Counted from the stretch's first letter, positions 26,441-36,528 are shown. The stretch: 36,528 bases of DNA from an uncultured Bacteroidales bacterium (GCA_905233895.1 CAJOFL010000032.1:1-36528); one strand, 5' to 3'. Made by a program: numbers and translations. Notes: generated from the sequence alone by a model not told the origin.

Positions 26441-29400
26441 GATGCTGGCCGCGATGGTGTCGTCGTATACGGGTACTGTATGCAAGTGCATGGTGACGGT
26501 GCTATCCTGCCCATGTGATGATACGAAGAGCGCAGTGTAAATGCCGCTGTCAGTCATGCTAATATTGTTCCATACTATAGGCAAGGCGTTGCGGCAGACG
26601 GTACTATCGAGGTCGGTCCATCTAGGATTCCATATCACGGCAAGGTTGTAGATGATAGTGGAATCGCATCCAGCGGCGTTGGTAGTATGGATGATGTATC
26701 CAGTTGTACTGTCAGTAAAGGTAACGGCATTGAAGGTATGAGGTAGTTCGGTTTCATTGACGGTATCATTAATGGTTTCCGTGGTATTGTCGTTAACTAT
26801 AAGATGGAGGGTGTGTGTACTGTCGCAGCCATATCCCGAGGTGTAGAGGTTAAAGGGGTAGATGCCGGTGGCGGTCATGGTTTCTGACGAGAAAGAATAC
26901 TGCTGTCCGTCGCAGATGGTATCGTAGGTGTGCAGGTCATAGATTGGGTGCACAGCAATAGTGTGGGAGACAATATGTACGCATCCATTGCTGTCGGTTG
27001 CGGAGAGCGTATATGTGGTATCGATTTGTGGGTTGACAATTATTGTATCGGACGTCCATACTGTCCATTGCTGCGATTCTAGCAGGGTTAGAGTGTCGGG
27101 CAAACTGCCATAACAACGGTCGACGGGACCTTCAATGTGAGGATTGGTGGGCGGGAATACCAATGTGATTTCTTTCTCCATCGTGTCAGTGCAGGCGCCA
27201 GCGGCGATCGCGGTGATGAGTGTTACGGTGTAGGTTCCTTCGGTGGTATATACAGTCGAAGCATGGTAGTTGTTGCTAGTGGCTCCGTTGCCAAAGGTCC
27301 ACCATGCGGTTTCTACACCTTCGCCACTGCCCACTGGGTTGATTCCATCCATCGAGATGGTGCTATGGTTATTGAAAGCCACCTCGAATTGACAGTTGTT
27401 TATTGTGATGATTGAGTCGAATAATGACAAAGGGAAGCGGGTTCCAGCGAAGGCACTCATGGTGAAGTTGCACGCCGCATTATCAATGAATGAAAGGTCG
27501 CAATAGTATGTGATATTGTTGTTGGATGCAACGTCAATGTTTTGTGCGGTAGAGAATGTGGTGTCACTTTGGTTACTGTACCAGCGGTAGGCGAATCCAG
27601 ATGGGGCGGTGAAGACGTTACTGGTCACATTGCCGCAGCCTTCGGCTGTCATGCTTTTGCGCATGCAATCAAGGGTGAAATAGGCATATCCGTAGTGGGA
27701 TCCTTCGTTGCAGTCGTAGGTGGTTAGGCGGATATAGACCGTCTGTCCGGCATAGGTGCTCATGTCGAGGCCCACGGTGGTCCAGTCTTTCCAGAGTATG
27801 TCTTCGCCATAGGTGTTCCATCCGAGGTTTTGGTTGGCAATAAAGTCGGCTGCGCCACAGACAGAGTCAATAAGGTTTAGGTTTTGGTCTAGTAGTTCAA
27901 GGCGGAATCGTGGCTGGTCGGCGGCATCGTGCATGGGATCCTGCATAACGGCGGCATACTTCATAATCAGTAGGTCAAAGGCCATAGTGTCAACAAAGAG
28001 TGCATAGGTGATTGCTTCGGCCTCGCCGCCTTCGGTATCGGATATCTTATGTGCGCCCCAGTTGCCTAGACGTACCGATGCAGGAGCCCCGTCGGGCACA
28101 GTGCGCAGTAAGTTTCCCGTACGTGGGTCACGCTCCGATGGGTTATAGTGTATGGTATGGCGGCTGTAGGCACTGGCGGCACCTGAGTCAACCATGCCGA
28201 TGCTTCCGTATGGATTTCGATAACTGCCGGAGAAACAGGTGACGTAGTCAGCTGTTAGATTGGTGGGGTCGATACATCCTGTACCGCCAGCAGGGGTGAA
28301 GAATCTGACGCTGTCGATATATGCAGTAGAGCAGAAACCGGTTGACTCGTCATCGGAGCATGTGGAGTGTATGCGAATCATGTAGCTGGTCAACGGGTTA
28401 AGATTTCCGATATTGTAGGGAGGCGTTTGGTTTACGGTAAGTTGCTGTGGTGTATCGCCAATGGGGATGATATCGAGCGTGACGTTAGGATTGCCGGTCT
28501 GTCTCCAGTCAAGGGTGACGCTTTCGCTTTCAATGCCGATAATTTGAAGGTCACTTGCACCACAAGTGTCGATGTAAATGTCGTCGATGTATAGATAATC
28601 CCAGCTGCCATTGCTTGTCGAAAAGCGTAGGGCCAAAAAGTTGGCATTGATGTCGGCACCGGTAAGCACAGTCTGCATCCGTTGCCATACGTTGTTTGCG
28701 TTATTACGGAATTGGCGCAGGGGTATAAATGTACTTTCATCGTAGGGGTTGCTCATTGTACCAAGGTCAATCCAGAAATCATTGCAATGGCTGTTTTGCA
28801 TCCAGAATGAAATGGCCAGTTGAGCGAGGCTATCAGTTTGCATCTCGGTCATTACGGCGTAAGGACGGCGGTCGGTGTAGGCTGAGTAGAATATGAGGGA
28901 TTTGCTGCCTTGATGTCCGTTCCCATTGGCTACATAGCAATCGTTACCATATTCAGATGGCATCCGCAGCTTTATCCAATCGTCAGGCATTGAGTTGTTG
29001 CTGTAGGTTTCGAAACTTTCGCAATATGATATTTCAATCGGTGGCGCCAGTGTTGTCAGTGTTTGTTTTGGATGGCATGTTATTTCGCTTTCGGAACATT
29101 TGAAATAGAAATCGTAGGTTGTTTCATGGTTGAGAGATATATCGTAAGGTGTGATGTCGATGTATTCGCTTGTGCCAGTACCCTGTTCAAATCCGACAGG
29201 ACCGTATTCCACGTAGAAACCGCCTGTTCCGCTCTCTGATGTTATCTGAACCACGTTGCTTCCGCTGAGTATGGCCGATGCACGAGTGTCGCATGATTCA
29301 ACGACAAGATTGTCAAAGTAAAAATAGTAGGGGCTGTTGTTGGAACTCCAGAACAGGAAAGCGACGAAGTGTCCGCCCTCGGAGTATTGCGAGAAGTCGA

Positions 29401-32400
29401 TAGTTGTATGCTGCCATGTTCCAGTAGTGGTAACTTCTAGGGTATCAATAGGCGTAAAGGAATTTATGTCGGTGGCGTCGGTCATGACACCGACAATCAT
29501 TTTGTCGGTCATGTTGCCAGCCATTATATCAATAGAGATAATGGTCGACGGAACATCGCTTATTTCTGGCAAAATCGCCATTTGTGTTCCTCCCCATGCG
29601 AAGTCCATGAATTGGGAATAGCCGTCCCACACTCGTGGGTATTCATCGGCGTTGCGGTTTTGACGAAGCCATCCAGTAGGTAGTGTATTTATTTGGTAAG
29701 ATTCGAAGTTGTCGCAATGGGGAAGGCTCATCTGTTGCGAAGTGGCAACGCTGGTCCACGGCCAGCAACTTTCTCCGGTGCTGTCGACTGTGGCGAGGAA
29801 ATGATATATTGAGTTGCTGTTGAGGTTTTCAATGCGGTAGTTGGTAGAGGTGGCATGGATATGAGTGGTGTCGTTTGAGCCTGACTGTGTATAGTGTAAC
29901 CAATAGTCGGCAGTTTGCGATGAGTCTGTCCTTGCAACTACAGTGGTGGCCTCTGGTAGCGAGAAATGGACAAGTGGCATCGCTTGAAGGTAGATGTAGT
30001 CTATGTAGAGGTATTTGTAGTAAACATAGCTGCCACTCATACGAATGGCTATATACCGTCCGTCGGATGTGTAGGACGAGAGGTCAATGTCGTCAATGTA
30101 CCAAGTGTTGACTTCAGTGCCAAAAGTGTGGATTGGAACGAACGTGGATTGGTCGGCAGGGTCGGTCATCACTCCAATTTCAGCAGGGCATGAATATTGC
30201 TCAAACCTGTAGCGGATTTTCATTGATGTGTGGCGAATGGAGTCAATGTCCAGGTCTGGCAGTACGGCAAGGATGTCGCATTGGTTGTAGTAGTACGACC
30301 TAAAGTAGAGTGAGTAGTTGTTGTTCGAGGTGGTGTAGATGCGGTCGTCGCCGCAGTTGATAATCTTTCCCCAGTCTGGCGGGTAGCAGCTTTCACCGCT
30401 TCCGTAGGTATTGAAGTTCTCACAGTAGGGGAGGCTTTGCAGTACGCCGGTGGTGATAACGGTTGGTGGGAAACAACTTGTGGAAGCGCTGTCGCAACTA
30501 CCAGTGAATGTATATTCCGTTTCAGGGTTGAGACCAGTGATAAAAAATGGGTTGGTCGTGACATGGATAAGAGTGTCGAGTTCCGTGCTATGGGCTTGTA
30601 CCCAGTAGTTGGCGGAATTGAATGAGGTGTCAATGGCGCATTTGACGGTGTTATAAGATGCAAGCGAGAAGGCAGGGAGAGGACAAGCCTGCAGACGGAT
30701 ATAGTCAAGGTAGAGATAGTTGTACTGGTATTGGGTACCGAGGATACGTATGGCGATGAAGCGGCCGTTGCCAACGTAGTCGTGGAAGTCGTGACGGAGA
30801 GTGTACCAGGTGTTTGTGGCATTGAAAAAGGTGTCGACTGGAACGAACGAGTTCCAATCGGTCGGGGCTGACATCACACCCAATTCGGCCACACAGGGGC
30901 TGCTCTCTAGCCGATAGCGCAGTTCAAGCGAGATGTCCTGCAGCCTCTCGACGTCGAAATCTGGCAGTGCCGCATAGACGTAATGCGTGTTGTAGTAGTA
31001 GGAATAGAATCGGAGAGACCAGTTATTGCCGCTGACAGTATAGTTCTGGTCATCGTTTGCTGTGTTATAAGACCACTCCTGTGGACGGCAATTATAGCAG
31101 TCACCGTAGGTGTTGAAGTCCTCGCAGTAGGGCAGCGACAGTTGCGGTGGGGTGGTTATATTGGCATGGTAGCATGACGGCAGGTTAGGGCTTCTGCGGG
31201 TGTAGATGTCGTAGGTGGATTCTGGTTCGAGGCTATCGATTACATAGTTGTGTGAGGTGACGTGTAGTATCCGGCCAGTGCCTTGGGTGGCGCCGCTAGC
31301 ACATATTTCAATCCAATAGTCCGGAACTGTGATGTTGCTGTCTAAAGTGGCCAGTACTGTACGGCTAGAAGTGGGTGAGAGAGAGGGCAGTGGTGCATCC
31401 TGGAAGTCGATACGATCGATATAGAGGTAGTTGTACTGGTATTGGTTGCCATGGAAGCGGATTGCCACGAATCGTCCGGTGCCGTTGTAGGAGGAGAAGT
31501 CAACCAGATGTTCGCTCCAGTTGTTGAGGTTGCAGGGTAGGGTATCGACTGGTGCGAAACTGTTCCAGTCGTTCCATGTGTCGATTACGCCCACTTCAGC
31601 CATGCCCTCCTGATCGCGATACTGGTAGCGCAAGTGCATCGAAAGGTGCTTTATGGAGTCTATCTCGAACTCAGGCATTGCGGCGTAGAAGTATTGGTTG
31701 TTGTAGTAACTAGCGTAGAAATAGAGGGAGTAGTCGTAACTTGAAGTGCAATAGAACGAACCCTCGGTAATTTCCCAAGACCATCCGGTCGGACGGCAAT
31801 TATAGCAGTCACCGTAGGTATTGAAGTCCTCGCAGAGAGGCAGTGGGGTAGGTGTGGAAGTGGTGAAGCGGTAGGGAGAGCAGGAGTAGTGACCAGTGCT
31901 GTCGATGAAGTAGACATCATAGTCTGAAGATGCGTCTAGGCCGTGGAGGGTGATGCCGCATGAATCGCTTGTTGCCAGTGTGCCGGTGCCAGGAGTATAT
32001 CCAGCGGTACCCCATTCGTACTGGTAGTGGCATGCAAGGGGATTGGAGTTCCAACGGATGACTTTGTCAGAATAGCCGATTTCGGGAGAGGTGATGTCTC
32101 CCTCGACTGGCATTGGTACGGAGGATATGACGAGTCTGTCAATCCCGAAGTAGCGTGAACCGCTGGTGGAGCGGGCGCGCAAGGCAAGCCTCGTTGCTCC
32201 GCATGAAGGAAGTTGGACGCTGTGGTACTGGCTGTACTGATTGTTTTGCAGGGTAGTAAGTGTGACGAATGTGCTCCAGTTATTTGTATCGGTCAAGTAG
32301 CCGAGGTCAAGATAGGTGTAGTTGAAATTGTAACTGCTGTTGGTTTGAGCTTCGTATTGCAGCCCTACATATAGACCGTCGAGAATGTCACCGTTCGCCA

Positions 32401-35400
32401 GTTCTGGTAGGAGCACTATGTCGTGTCCTGAATTGCTGTTATATGGGTGGAAGTTGAGCAATCCACCTGTTACGTTGGGATAACTTGAACTGTAGTAGTG
32501 CTTCACAGTCCATCCGGCTGGTAACTGGGTGGCAACGGCATCAAAATCTTCGCAGAATGGAAGAATGAGCACGGGGTTGATTATAATTGGCACAATGTGA
32601 CAGTCGCTTTGTGTATCGCGATCGCCATAGGCGCGGACAGTCAACTCGTAATGTCCTTCGGGGTCGATGCTGGGCAAGGATTGTCCAGTGGCGGTGAGGG
32701 CAGCGGAATAGTTGGTCGTATCCTCAATTATAACGCCGTTGGCGGCACCGATAGTGGTAAAGTTGAGCGTCGAGCCGTTAGCCGAAGCCGAGGTTACGGC
32801 GCAGCTGCCAATGTAGACGTTGTCGATATAGACATGGTAACTGTTGTATCTCGGAGTGAATCGGAAAGCGATGTACTGCCCGTCGCCGCTGTAGGGAGAG
32901 AGGTCGACGAAGTGTTGCCCCCATTTGTTGGTCGAATTGATGACGACGGTGTCTATTGGAACGAAGGTATTGCCGCGGTCGGGGTCGCTCATCACACCGA
33001 CGGTGAGTACACCATAACTGCGTTCAGCTGGTTCAGCGTTCGATGTATAGGCGTTGAAGGCTACAATCAAGTCGGCGGGATTAGCCACCGGTGGTAGAGC
33101 GAGATGGTTGCTGTAGCCTGTAGTGGTATAGAGATCCATGCTGCGGGCACCGCTGAGTACGGGGGTGCGAACGGTCTGCGGGTATCCAGGGGTGCTTCCG
33201 CCTATGCGGCGCCATCCGGCGGGAAGGGTTTTGACATCGGTTGTATCGAAGTCCTCACAGTATGGGGTGACAAGCATCTCGGCTTGAGTCTCGGTGCCAA
33301 CGGCGAGACCGCCGCCAGTACCCACTCCACCACCGCTACCCAATCCGTAGCCGAGTCCCCAACCGCTATAACCTGGGTATAGATTGGTGTCAATCCATAC
33401 GTAGGGTAGGTTGCAGGAACCATCCCACCAGGTACTACCGCCGGTGCCGCCTCCAGTGGGGTAGACGCTTCCGCATGAGGTTGGGCAGGAACAAACGGTA
33501 CGGAATATGAAATTATAGTCGGATGAGGCGGAGAGGCCCGTGATTGTGTAGGGTGAGGTGGTGATGGCCACCACGGTTCCGGTGCCTTGTGCGAATCCCT
33601 GGCGTCCGTACTCCACGAGGAGGGTGTCGACCCCATAGCCGCTCCATGTGATGGTGGCGGTATGCTGGGTTATGTCGCTCACCTCGACGTCGGCGGCCAC
33701 GCATGTCTCGAGGCAGAGATTGTCGATAATCACGTCGGCAGTGGACAGCAGGCGGAAGGCGGCGCGCCCCGTGAGTAGTGCAGTACGTGGCAGGGAGGTG
33801 GTATGGTGCTGCCAATCCGAGGTAATGACAATGGTGTCGAAAGTGGTGAAGGCATTGGTGTCGCTAATGTCGGAGACGGTACCAACTACCACGATTCCTT
33901 GTTGGCCGCTCCATAGACGGCTCCAGAAGTTGAGGAAAAGGCTGTCCGTGCAGAGCGTCGAGGGCTCGATTTTTGGAAGGATGGCTGCGGTGCTTCTGGT
34001 GGAAGAGGAGACGAGGTGGAGCGAGCGTGAGTCATCGTGCCCGCCCGAGGTGGTGACGGCACAGGTGGTACCGTCTGGGTTCCAGCGGCTCCATTCTTCT
34101 GGGTAGCCCCAATCGCCGAGGCTTTCGAAATTATAGCAGTATGGCATCGACACTGGAGGATGCATGGTGGTGAGGGAGAGACGGTCATAGTTGCAGAGGA
34201 ATGTGTCGGTGCCGCATTGTGGCCAAACATGGAATGTATATGAGGCTGCCGATGCCAAGCCGCCGATGACGGCGGGCGAGGTGGCGGCGAACACTCGCTC
34301 GCCATCGCCGTTGGTGAATTCGCCTCCCATTTGGTATTCAATCCACACGGGGTCGGTGCCGGCCCAGTTGACCCATACCGAGGTGTCTTCCTGATGTGAG
34401 AGCCAGGCATCGGGCAACGGGCAGTGCATCACCGATAGGTTGCTTATATAGGCATAACTGCTGTTGCAGGGAGTAGTGAGGTAGCGGAATGCAAGGTAGT
34501 TGCCGCTGTAATTGTTGAGGTCGAGGCTGACATGGGAGCGCGGATAACTGTAGCCGATGGTGTCGTGGGCGACGAAGGTGGAGGTGTCGTAGGGGTCGGT
34601 CATGCTGCCCACAACCAGCCGCCCAGCCGAGTAGCTGTTGTAGAAATAGAAGTCGAGCCAGTTGCCACTGAAGCCTTCGGGGAACCAGGGTGAGACGACC
34701 ATCGACTCCATGTCGCTCGAGTTGTTGCAGCTGTATGCGTAGAACTCGATGTTGTCGAGGTAGTCGGTGTTACTATATCGTGGGTGGCGGTTTCCGTAAG
34801 GACGGGTCCAACCGTTAGGTAGATAGTAAATATCGTTCTGTTGAGTAGCGGTGGGATTGTTCATGGTGATGCAGGAGGGCACTCCAATGTCGACCGGGAG
34901 CGTATTGACCTGTATGGTTTGCCACTGGCAGTCAAGTTCTTGGGGCTGACAGGTGGCTATGATGCGTACCTGATAGGTGGCGGCGGGTTGCAGCCCACTG
35001 ATATGGCAGAGGCCTGTGCTTGCCAGAACAGTCGTGTCAACCAGATTTTCAATCACAATTCGCACCGAGTCACCAGTGCCGATTAAGTTCCATCGCACGT
35101 TGAATCCTGAGGATGTCACCTCTGTGGTACGGAGGCGTGTGGGAAGACAGGTGGAGAGGGTGATGTCGGTAAGCCAGATGTTGCGGTCGTAGCCGTCGAG
35201 GCTCATGCCCTTGAAGGCCAGGTAGCGTCCAGTGCCGCTGTAGGAGGAAAGGTCGATGGCGAAGTGCTGTATGTAGTAACTGAGGCGGAAGGTGTCAAGT
35301 GCGGTAAATGTGGAGGCATCGGTCGGGTTGGTGATGACTCCGGCCACGATGATGCCGGCCATCTGCCCTTCATCTCCGTTGTACCAGGCACCGAAGCCCG

Positions 35401-36528
35401 CCACGATGGTATTAAGCGGCACAGCTGCGCGAGGCGAAATGACCATGGTGTAGGCGTCGGCACGGCTGTCGGCATGGAGGGCCATGATGTAGCGTTGGAA
35501 GCGGCTGCTATAGCCGTCGTTCCAAGGTTGGCGGCCACCGTCGGCCAACCAGGTCCATCCTTCGGGGAGTGTGTTGTATGGTCCTTCACAGCGCTCGCAG
35601 TAGCCGGCTGCCACGTCGTGATCGAGGGTGCGAAGCTGGATGGGGTCTAGGTCGCATCCATTGTAGCTGAGGTTGCCGAAGGCTTCGAGATGAAGGGTGT
35701 AGGTGGTGCCGGGAGTCAAGTTTTCGATGTGGCACAAACTATCCAAGGCAGCTGCTGTGCTGTCGAAGGCGGAGGTACCGTCGGTATTGAGTAGGAGGAT
35801 GCGCACACTGTCGGAGGCTTGGGTGGCGCCCCAGGTGATGTCGGCGGTAGTGGCAGTGGAGGTGTAGCTGCGCGCGGTAATGCGGTTTCCACGGTCGAGG
35901 CGCAATTGGTCGATATCGGAATAGGAGGTGCAGTTGTAACAGCCAGAGTTGGGGTGGTTGTAGCTCAGGAATATGAGGTGGTGGCCGTCGGCCTCGTGAC
36001 CGGTGAGGTCTATTTCGTAGTTTCGGTAAACGTTGTCGTTGTCATTGACGGTGAGGAGTGGCACCATTCCGGCTGTGTCTCTAGGATCGGCCACAAGGCC
36101 GACGATGAGGGTACAATAACTGCTGTGGCGGGCCCAGAAGGTGAACTTGAGATTTGTGTAGTCGGTCTCCTCGATATATGGGAGTATGGCTGCGGTGCTG
36201 TTGGTGTTGTAGCTTCCCAGGGAGAGCGCGTAGGAACCGCGATAGACGGTGCCGTTGCCGGTGGAGTAGACCACGGGGTAACGCCATCCTTCGAAGCGGC
36301 CGTTAGAGTAGCTGGTCTCGAAGCCGTAACACCAGTCGGCCTGCACTGCTTCGCTGCGGGTGGCGAAGGTGCCAGCCACGGGATAGCACTGGCCGTAGTC
36401 GAGTTCGTAGCGGTAGGTTTCGCCAGGCTGAAGTCCGGTGATGCTATAGGGTGAGGTAACACCATGTACCTCGGTGGTATCGTTGCCGTGGATGAGGCGG
36501 AGGGTGATGGGGCCAATGTTGCCAACGG
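25895..36528 (-). CDS. Giant T9SS adhesin, N-terminal part (start outside window)
   Basis: The frame is open from the right edge to a TAA at 25897-25895: 49 extra codons precede the first GTG at 36379 and continue a fibronectin-like domain (SPYSITGLQPGETYRYELDY), so the true start lies beyond 36528. At least 3543 residues are present. About 12 modules of about 235 residues each start at a CEDF-type Cys (near 36320, 35595, 34870, 34135, 33255, 32555, 31830, 31125, 30425, 29715, 29025, 28280) and combine a MAM/cleaved-adhesin-like (choice-of-anchor J) domain with an Fn3-like domain. A PKD domain (WWTFGNGATSN, TEGTYTVTLITA) lies near 27310-27200, then Cys-Asp-Ser repeats. Likely a surface or matrix adhesin. 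The frame breaks in FDTTAMG at 25912. Confidence 0.85.
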   Translation of the reverse strand, partial: VGNIGPITLRLIHGNDTTEVHGVTSPYSITGLQPGETYRYELDYGQCYPVAGTFATRSEAVQADWCYGFETSYSNGRFEGWRYPVVYSTGNGTVYRGSYALSLGSYNTNSTAAILPYIEETDYTNLKFTFWARHSSYCTLIVGLVADPRDTAGMVPLLTVNDNDNVYRNYEIDLTGHEADGHHLIFLSYNHPNSGCYNCTSYSDIDQLRLDRGNRITARSYTSTATTADITWGATQASDSVRILLLNTDGTSAFDSTAAALDSLCHIENLTPGTTYTLHLEAFGNLSYNGCDLDPIQLRTLDHDVAAGYCERCEGPYNTLPEGWTWLADGGRQPWNDGYSSRFQRYIMALHADSRADAYTMVISPRAAVPLNTIVAGFGAWYNGDEGQMAGIIVAGVITNPTDASTFTALDTFRLSYYIQHFAIDLSSYSGTGRYLAFKGMSLDGYDRNIWLTDITLSTCLPTRLRTTEVTSSGFNVRWNLIGTGDSVRIVIENLVDTTVLASTGLCHISGLQPAATYQVRIIATCQPQELDCQWQTIQVNTLPVDIGVPSCITMNNPTATQQNDIYYLPNGWTRPYGNRHPRYSNTDYLDNIEFYAYSCNNSSDMESMVVSPWFPEGFSGNWLDFYFYNSYSAGRLVVGSMTDPYDTSTFVAHDTIGYSYPRSHVSLDLNNYSGNYLAFRYLTTPCNSSYAYISNLSVMHCPLPDAWLSHQEDTSVWVNWAGTDPVWIEYQMGGEFTNGDGERVFAATSPAVIGGLASAASYTFHVWPQCGTDTFLCNYDRLSLTTMHPPVSMPYCYNFESLGDWGYPEEWSRWNPDGTTCAVTTSGGHDDSRSLHLVSSSTRSTAAILPKIEPSTLCTDSLFLNFWSRLWSGQQGIVVVGTVSDISDTNAFTTFDTIVITSDWQHHTTSLPRTALLTGRAAFRLLSTADVIIDNLCLETCVAADVEVSDITQHTATITWSGYGVDTLLVEYGRQGFAQGTGTVVAITTSPYTITGLSASSDYNFIFRTVCSCPTSCGSVYPTGGGTGGSTWWDGSCNLPYVWIDTNLYPGYSGWGLGYGLGSGGGVGTGGGLAVGTETQAEMLVTPYCEDFDTTDVKTLPAGWRRIGGSTPGYPQTVRTPVLSGARSMDLYTTTGYSNHLALPPVANPADLIVAFNAYTSNAEPAERSYGVLTVGVMSDPDRGNTFVPIDTVVINSTNKWGQHFVDLSPYSGDGQYIAFRFTPRYNSYHVYIDNVYIGSCAVTSASANGSTLNFTTIGAANGVIIEDTTNYSAALTATGQSLPSIDPEGHYELTVRAYGDRDTQSDCHIVPIIINPVLILPFCEDFDAVATQLPAGWTVKHYYSSSYPNVTGGLLNFHPYNSNSGHDIVLLPELANGDILDGLYVGLQYEAQTNSSYNFNYTYLDLGYLTDTNNWSTFVTLTTLQNNQYSQYHSVQLPSCGATRLALRARSTSGSRYFGIDRLVISSVPMPVEGDITSPEIGYSDKVIRWNSNPLACHYQYEWGTAGYTPGTGTLATSDSCGITLHGLDASSDYDVYFIDSTGHYSCSPYRFTTSTPTPLPLCEDFNTYGDCYNCRPTGWSWEITEGSFYCTSSYDYSLYFYASYYNNQYFYAAMPEFEIDSIKHLSMHLRYQYRDQEGMAEVGVIDTWNDWNSFAPVDTLPCNLNNWSEHLVDFSSYNGTGRFVAIRFHGNQYQYNYLYIDRIDFQDAPLPSLSPTSSRTVLATLDSNITVPDYWIEICASGATQGTGRILHVTSHNYVIDSLEPESTYDIYTRRSPNLPSCYHANITTPPQLSLPYCEDFNTYGDCYNCRPQEWSYNTANDDQNYTVSGNNWSLRFYSYYYNTHYVYAALPDFDVERLQDISLELRYRLESSPCVAELGVMSAPTDWNSFVPVDTFFNATNTWYTLRHDFHDYVGNGRFIAIRILGTQYQYNYLYLDYIRLQACPLPAFSLASYNTVKCAIDTSFNSANYWVQAHSTELDTLIHVTTNPFFITGLNPETEYTFTGSCDSASTSCFPPTVITTGVLQSLPYCENFNTYGSGESCYPPDWGKIINCGDDRIYTTSNNNYSLYFRSYYYNQCDILAVLPDLDIDSIRHTSMKIRYRFEQYSCPAEIGVMTDPADQSTFVPIHTFGTEVNTWYIDDIDLSSYTSDGRYIAIRMSGSYVYYKYLYIDYIYLQAMPLVHFSLPEATTVVARTDSSQTADYWLHYTQSGSNDTTHIHATSTNYRIENLNSNSIYHFLATVDSTGESCWPWTSVATSQQMSLPHCDNFESYQINTLPTGWLRQNRNADEYPRVWDGYSQFMDFAWGGTQMAILPEISDVPSTIISIDIMAGNMTDKMIVGVMTDATDINSFTPIDTLEVTTTGTWQHTTIDFSQYSEGGHFVAFLFWSSNNSPYYFYFDNLVVESCDTRASAILSGSNVVQITSESGTGGFYVEYGPVGFEQGTGTSEYIDITPYDISLNHETTYDFYFKCSESEITCHPKQTLTTLAPPIEISYCESFETYSNNSMPDDWIKLRMPSEYGNDCYVANGNGHQGSKSLIFYSAYTDRRPYAVMTEMQTDSLAQLAISFWMQNSHCNDFWIDLGTMSNPYDESTFIPLRQFRNNANNVWQRMQTVLTGADINANFLALRFSTSNGSWDYLYIDDIYIDTCGASDLQIIGIESESVTLDWRQTGNPNVTLDIIPIGDTPQQLTVNQTPPYNIGNLNPLTSYMIRIHSTCSDDESTGFCSTAYIDSVRFFTPAGGTGCIDPTNLTADYVTCFSGSYRNPYGSIGMVDSGAASAYSRHTIHYNPSERDPRTGNLLRTVPDGAPASVRLGNWGAHKISDTEGGEAEAITYALFVDTMAFDLLIMKYAAVMQDPMHDAADQPRFRLELLDQNLNLIDSVCGAADFIANQNLGWNTYGEDILWKDWTTVGLDMSTYAGQTVYIRLTTYDCNEGSHYGYAYFTLDCMRKSMTAEGCGNVTSNVFTAPSGFAYRWYSNQSDTTFSTAQNIDVASNNNITYYCDLSFIDNAACNFTMSAFAGTRFPLSLFDSIITINNCQFEVAFNNHSTISMDGINPVGSGEGVETAWWTFGNGATSNNYHASTVYTTEGTYTVTLITAIAAGACTDTMEKEITLVFPPTNPHIEGPVDRCYGSLPDTLTLLESQQWTVWTSDTIIVNPQIDTTYTLSATDSNGCVHIVSHTIAVHPIYDLHTYDTICDGQQYSFSSETMTATGIYPFNLYTSGYGCDSTHTLHLIVNDNTTETINDTVNETELPHTFNAVTFTDSTTGYIIHTTNAAGCDSTIIYNLAVIWNPRWTDLDSTVCRNALPIVWNNISMTDSGIYTALFVSSHGQDSTVTMHLHTVPVYDDTIAASICDNELFAFEDSTYYGTYAGLHSKMLATAIYGCDSLRTLNLEVRATSTGDTIADECDTFYWYGNTYTTSTEQPTHTSTNAVFCDSTTTLHLTIRNSTSSTIHETIVENDLPYTFNGVTFTDSTDTTMITIANAVGCDSVINYSLSIDWNTGSHLDSNVCFNQLPITWNNELFDTTAMGIPPL
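30400..31840 (-). repeat. Recently duplicated adhesin modules, 708-bp period
   Basis: The stretch GGACGGCAATTATAGCAGTC and the 9 bases after it occur identically at 31083-31111 and 31791-31819, 708 bp (236 codons) apart. Both copies encode CEDFNTYGDCYNCRP. A third copy (CENFNTYGSGESCYPP) follows near 30425. The in-phase spacing and the near-identical DNA point to recent unequal recombination. Confidence 0.75.

Noticed and set aside
23870..36379. Regularly spaced repeats suggestive of CRISPR
   Set aside because: Repeats are long, in-frame and code for protein modules; there are no unique spacers of constant length and no cas genes.
33202..36525. Several 100-200-codon frames opposite or overlapping the giant adhesin
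   Set aside because: They are shadows of the adhesin frame, rich in Ser/Pro/Thr or Gly/Val from codon bias, without starts, promoters or domains.

Overview
The window looks like a piece of an uncultivated gut-type Bacteroidales genome. The evidence is the sigma-ABfr style promoters (TTTG, about 19-20 bp, TAnnTTTGC) seen repeatedly, the DUF4491 gene behind metK, the fused RecQ/UvrD helicase family, and a giant secreted protein ending in a type IX secretion (T9SS) type B sorting domain. It opens with the last 174 codons of an elongation factor G gene and a strong terminator.

Positions 870-9060 form an accessory, defence-like island that is more AT-rich than its surroundings. From left to right it holds: a minus-strand operon of three paralogous lipoproteins and a zinc-ribbon membrane protein; a roughly 200-nt highly structured segment (3491-3698) with its own minus-strand promoter and terminator-like hairpin, probably an undescribed ncRNA, attenuating leader or MITE; a plus-strand two-gene unit of an ABC/OLD-type ATPase and an HNH nuclease resembling Septu (PtuA/PtuB); an orphan promoter with a 21-codon ORF just behind it; and an AbiE-type (type IV) toxin-antitoxin pair.

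Positions 9342-11778 return to core metabolism: metK, DUF4491 and pdxJ in one operon, with a well-formed promoter and a hairpin directly in front of the metK start. Convergent to it is a minus-strand Fic - RecQ/UvrD/exonuclease - cupin cluster (11783-17986). Then follow a hypothetical gene with a long repeat-bearing leader and a secreted GH20-type hexosaminidase.

The last 15 kb (21720-36528, minus strand) is one giant T9SS cargo gene. It runs off the right edge (no start codon or signal peptide in the window) and is broken by one frame disruption at 25895. It consists of about 12 adhesin-like modules of about 235 residues, a PKD domain, more than 20 Cys-Asp-Ser stalk repeats including four near-identical 645-bp-type units, and the C-terminal sorting domain. 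The break lies inside the tandem repeat and equals a 25-bp deletion, so it is either a real inactivating/phase-type event or an assembly error.

The best candidates for something undescribed are the structured RNA/inverted-repeat element between the lipoprotein operon and the ATPase-HNH pair, the lipoprotein/zinc-ribbon cassette itself, the Fic-RecQ/UvrD/exonuclease coupling, and the repeat-driven frame disruption in the giant adhesin.
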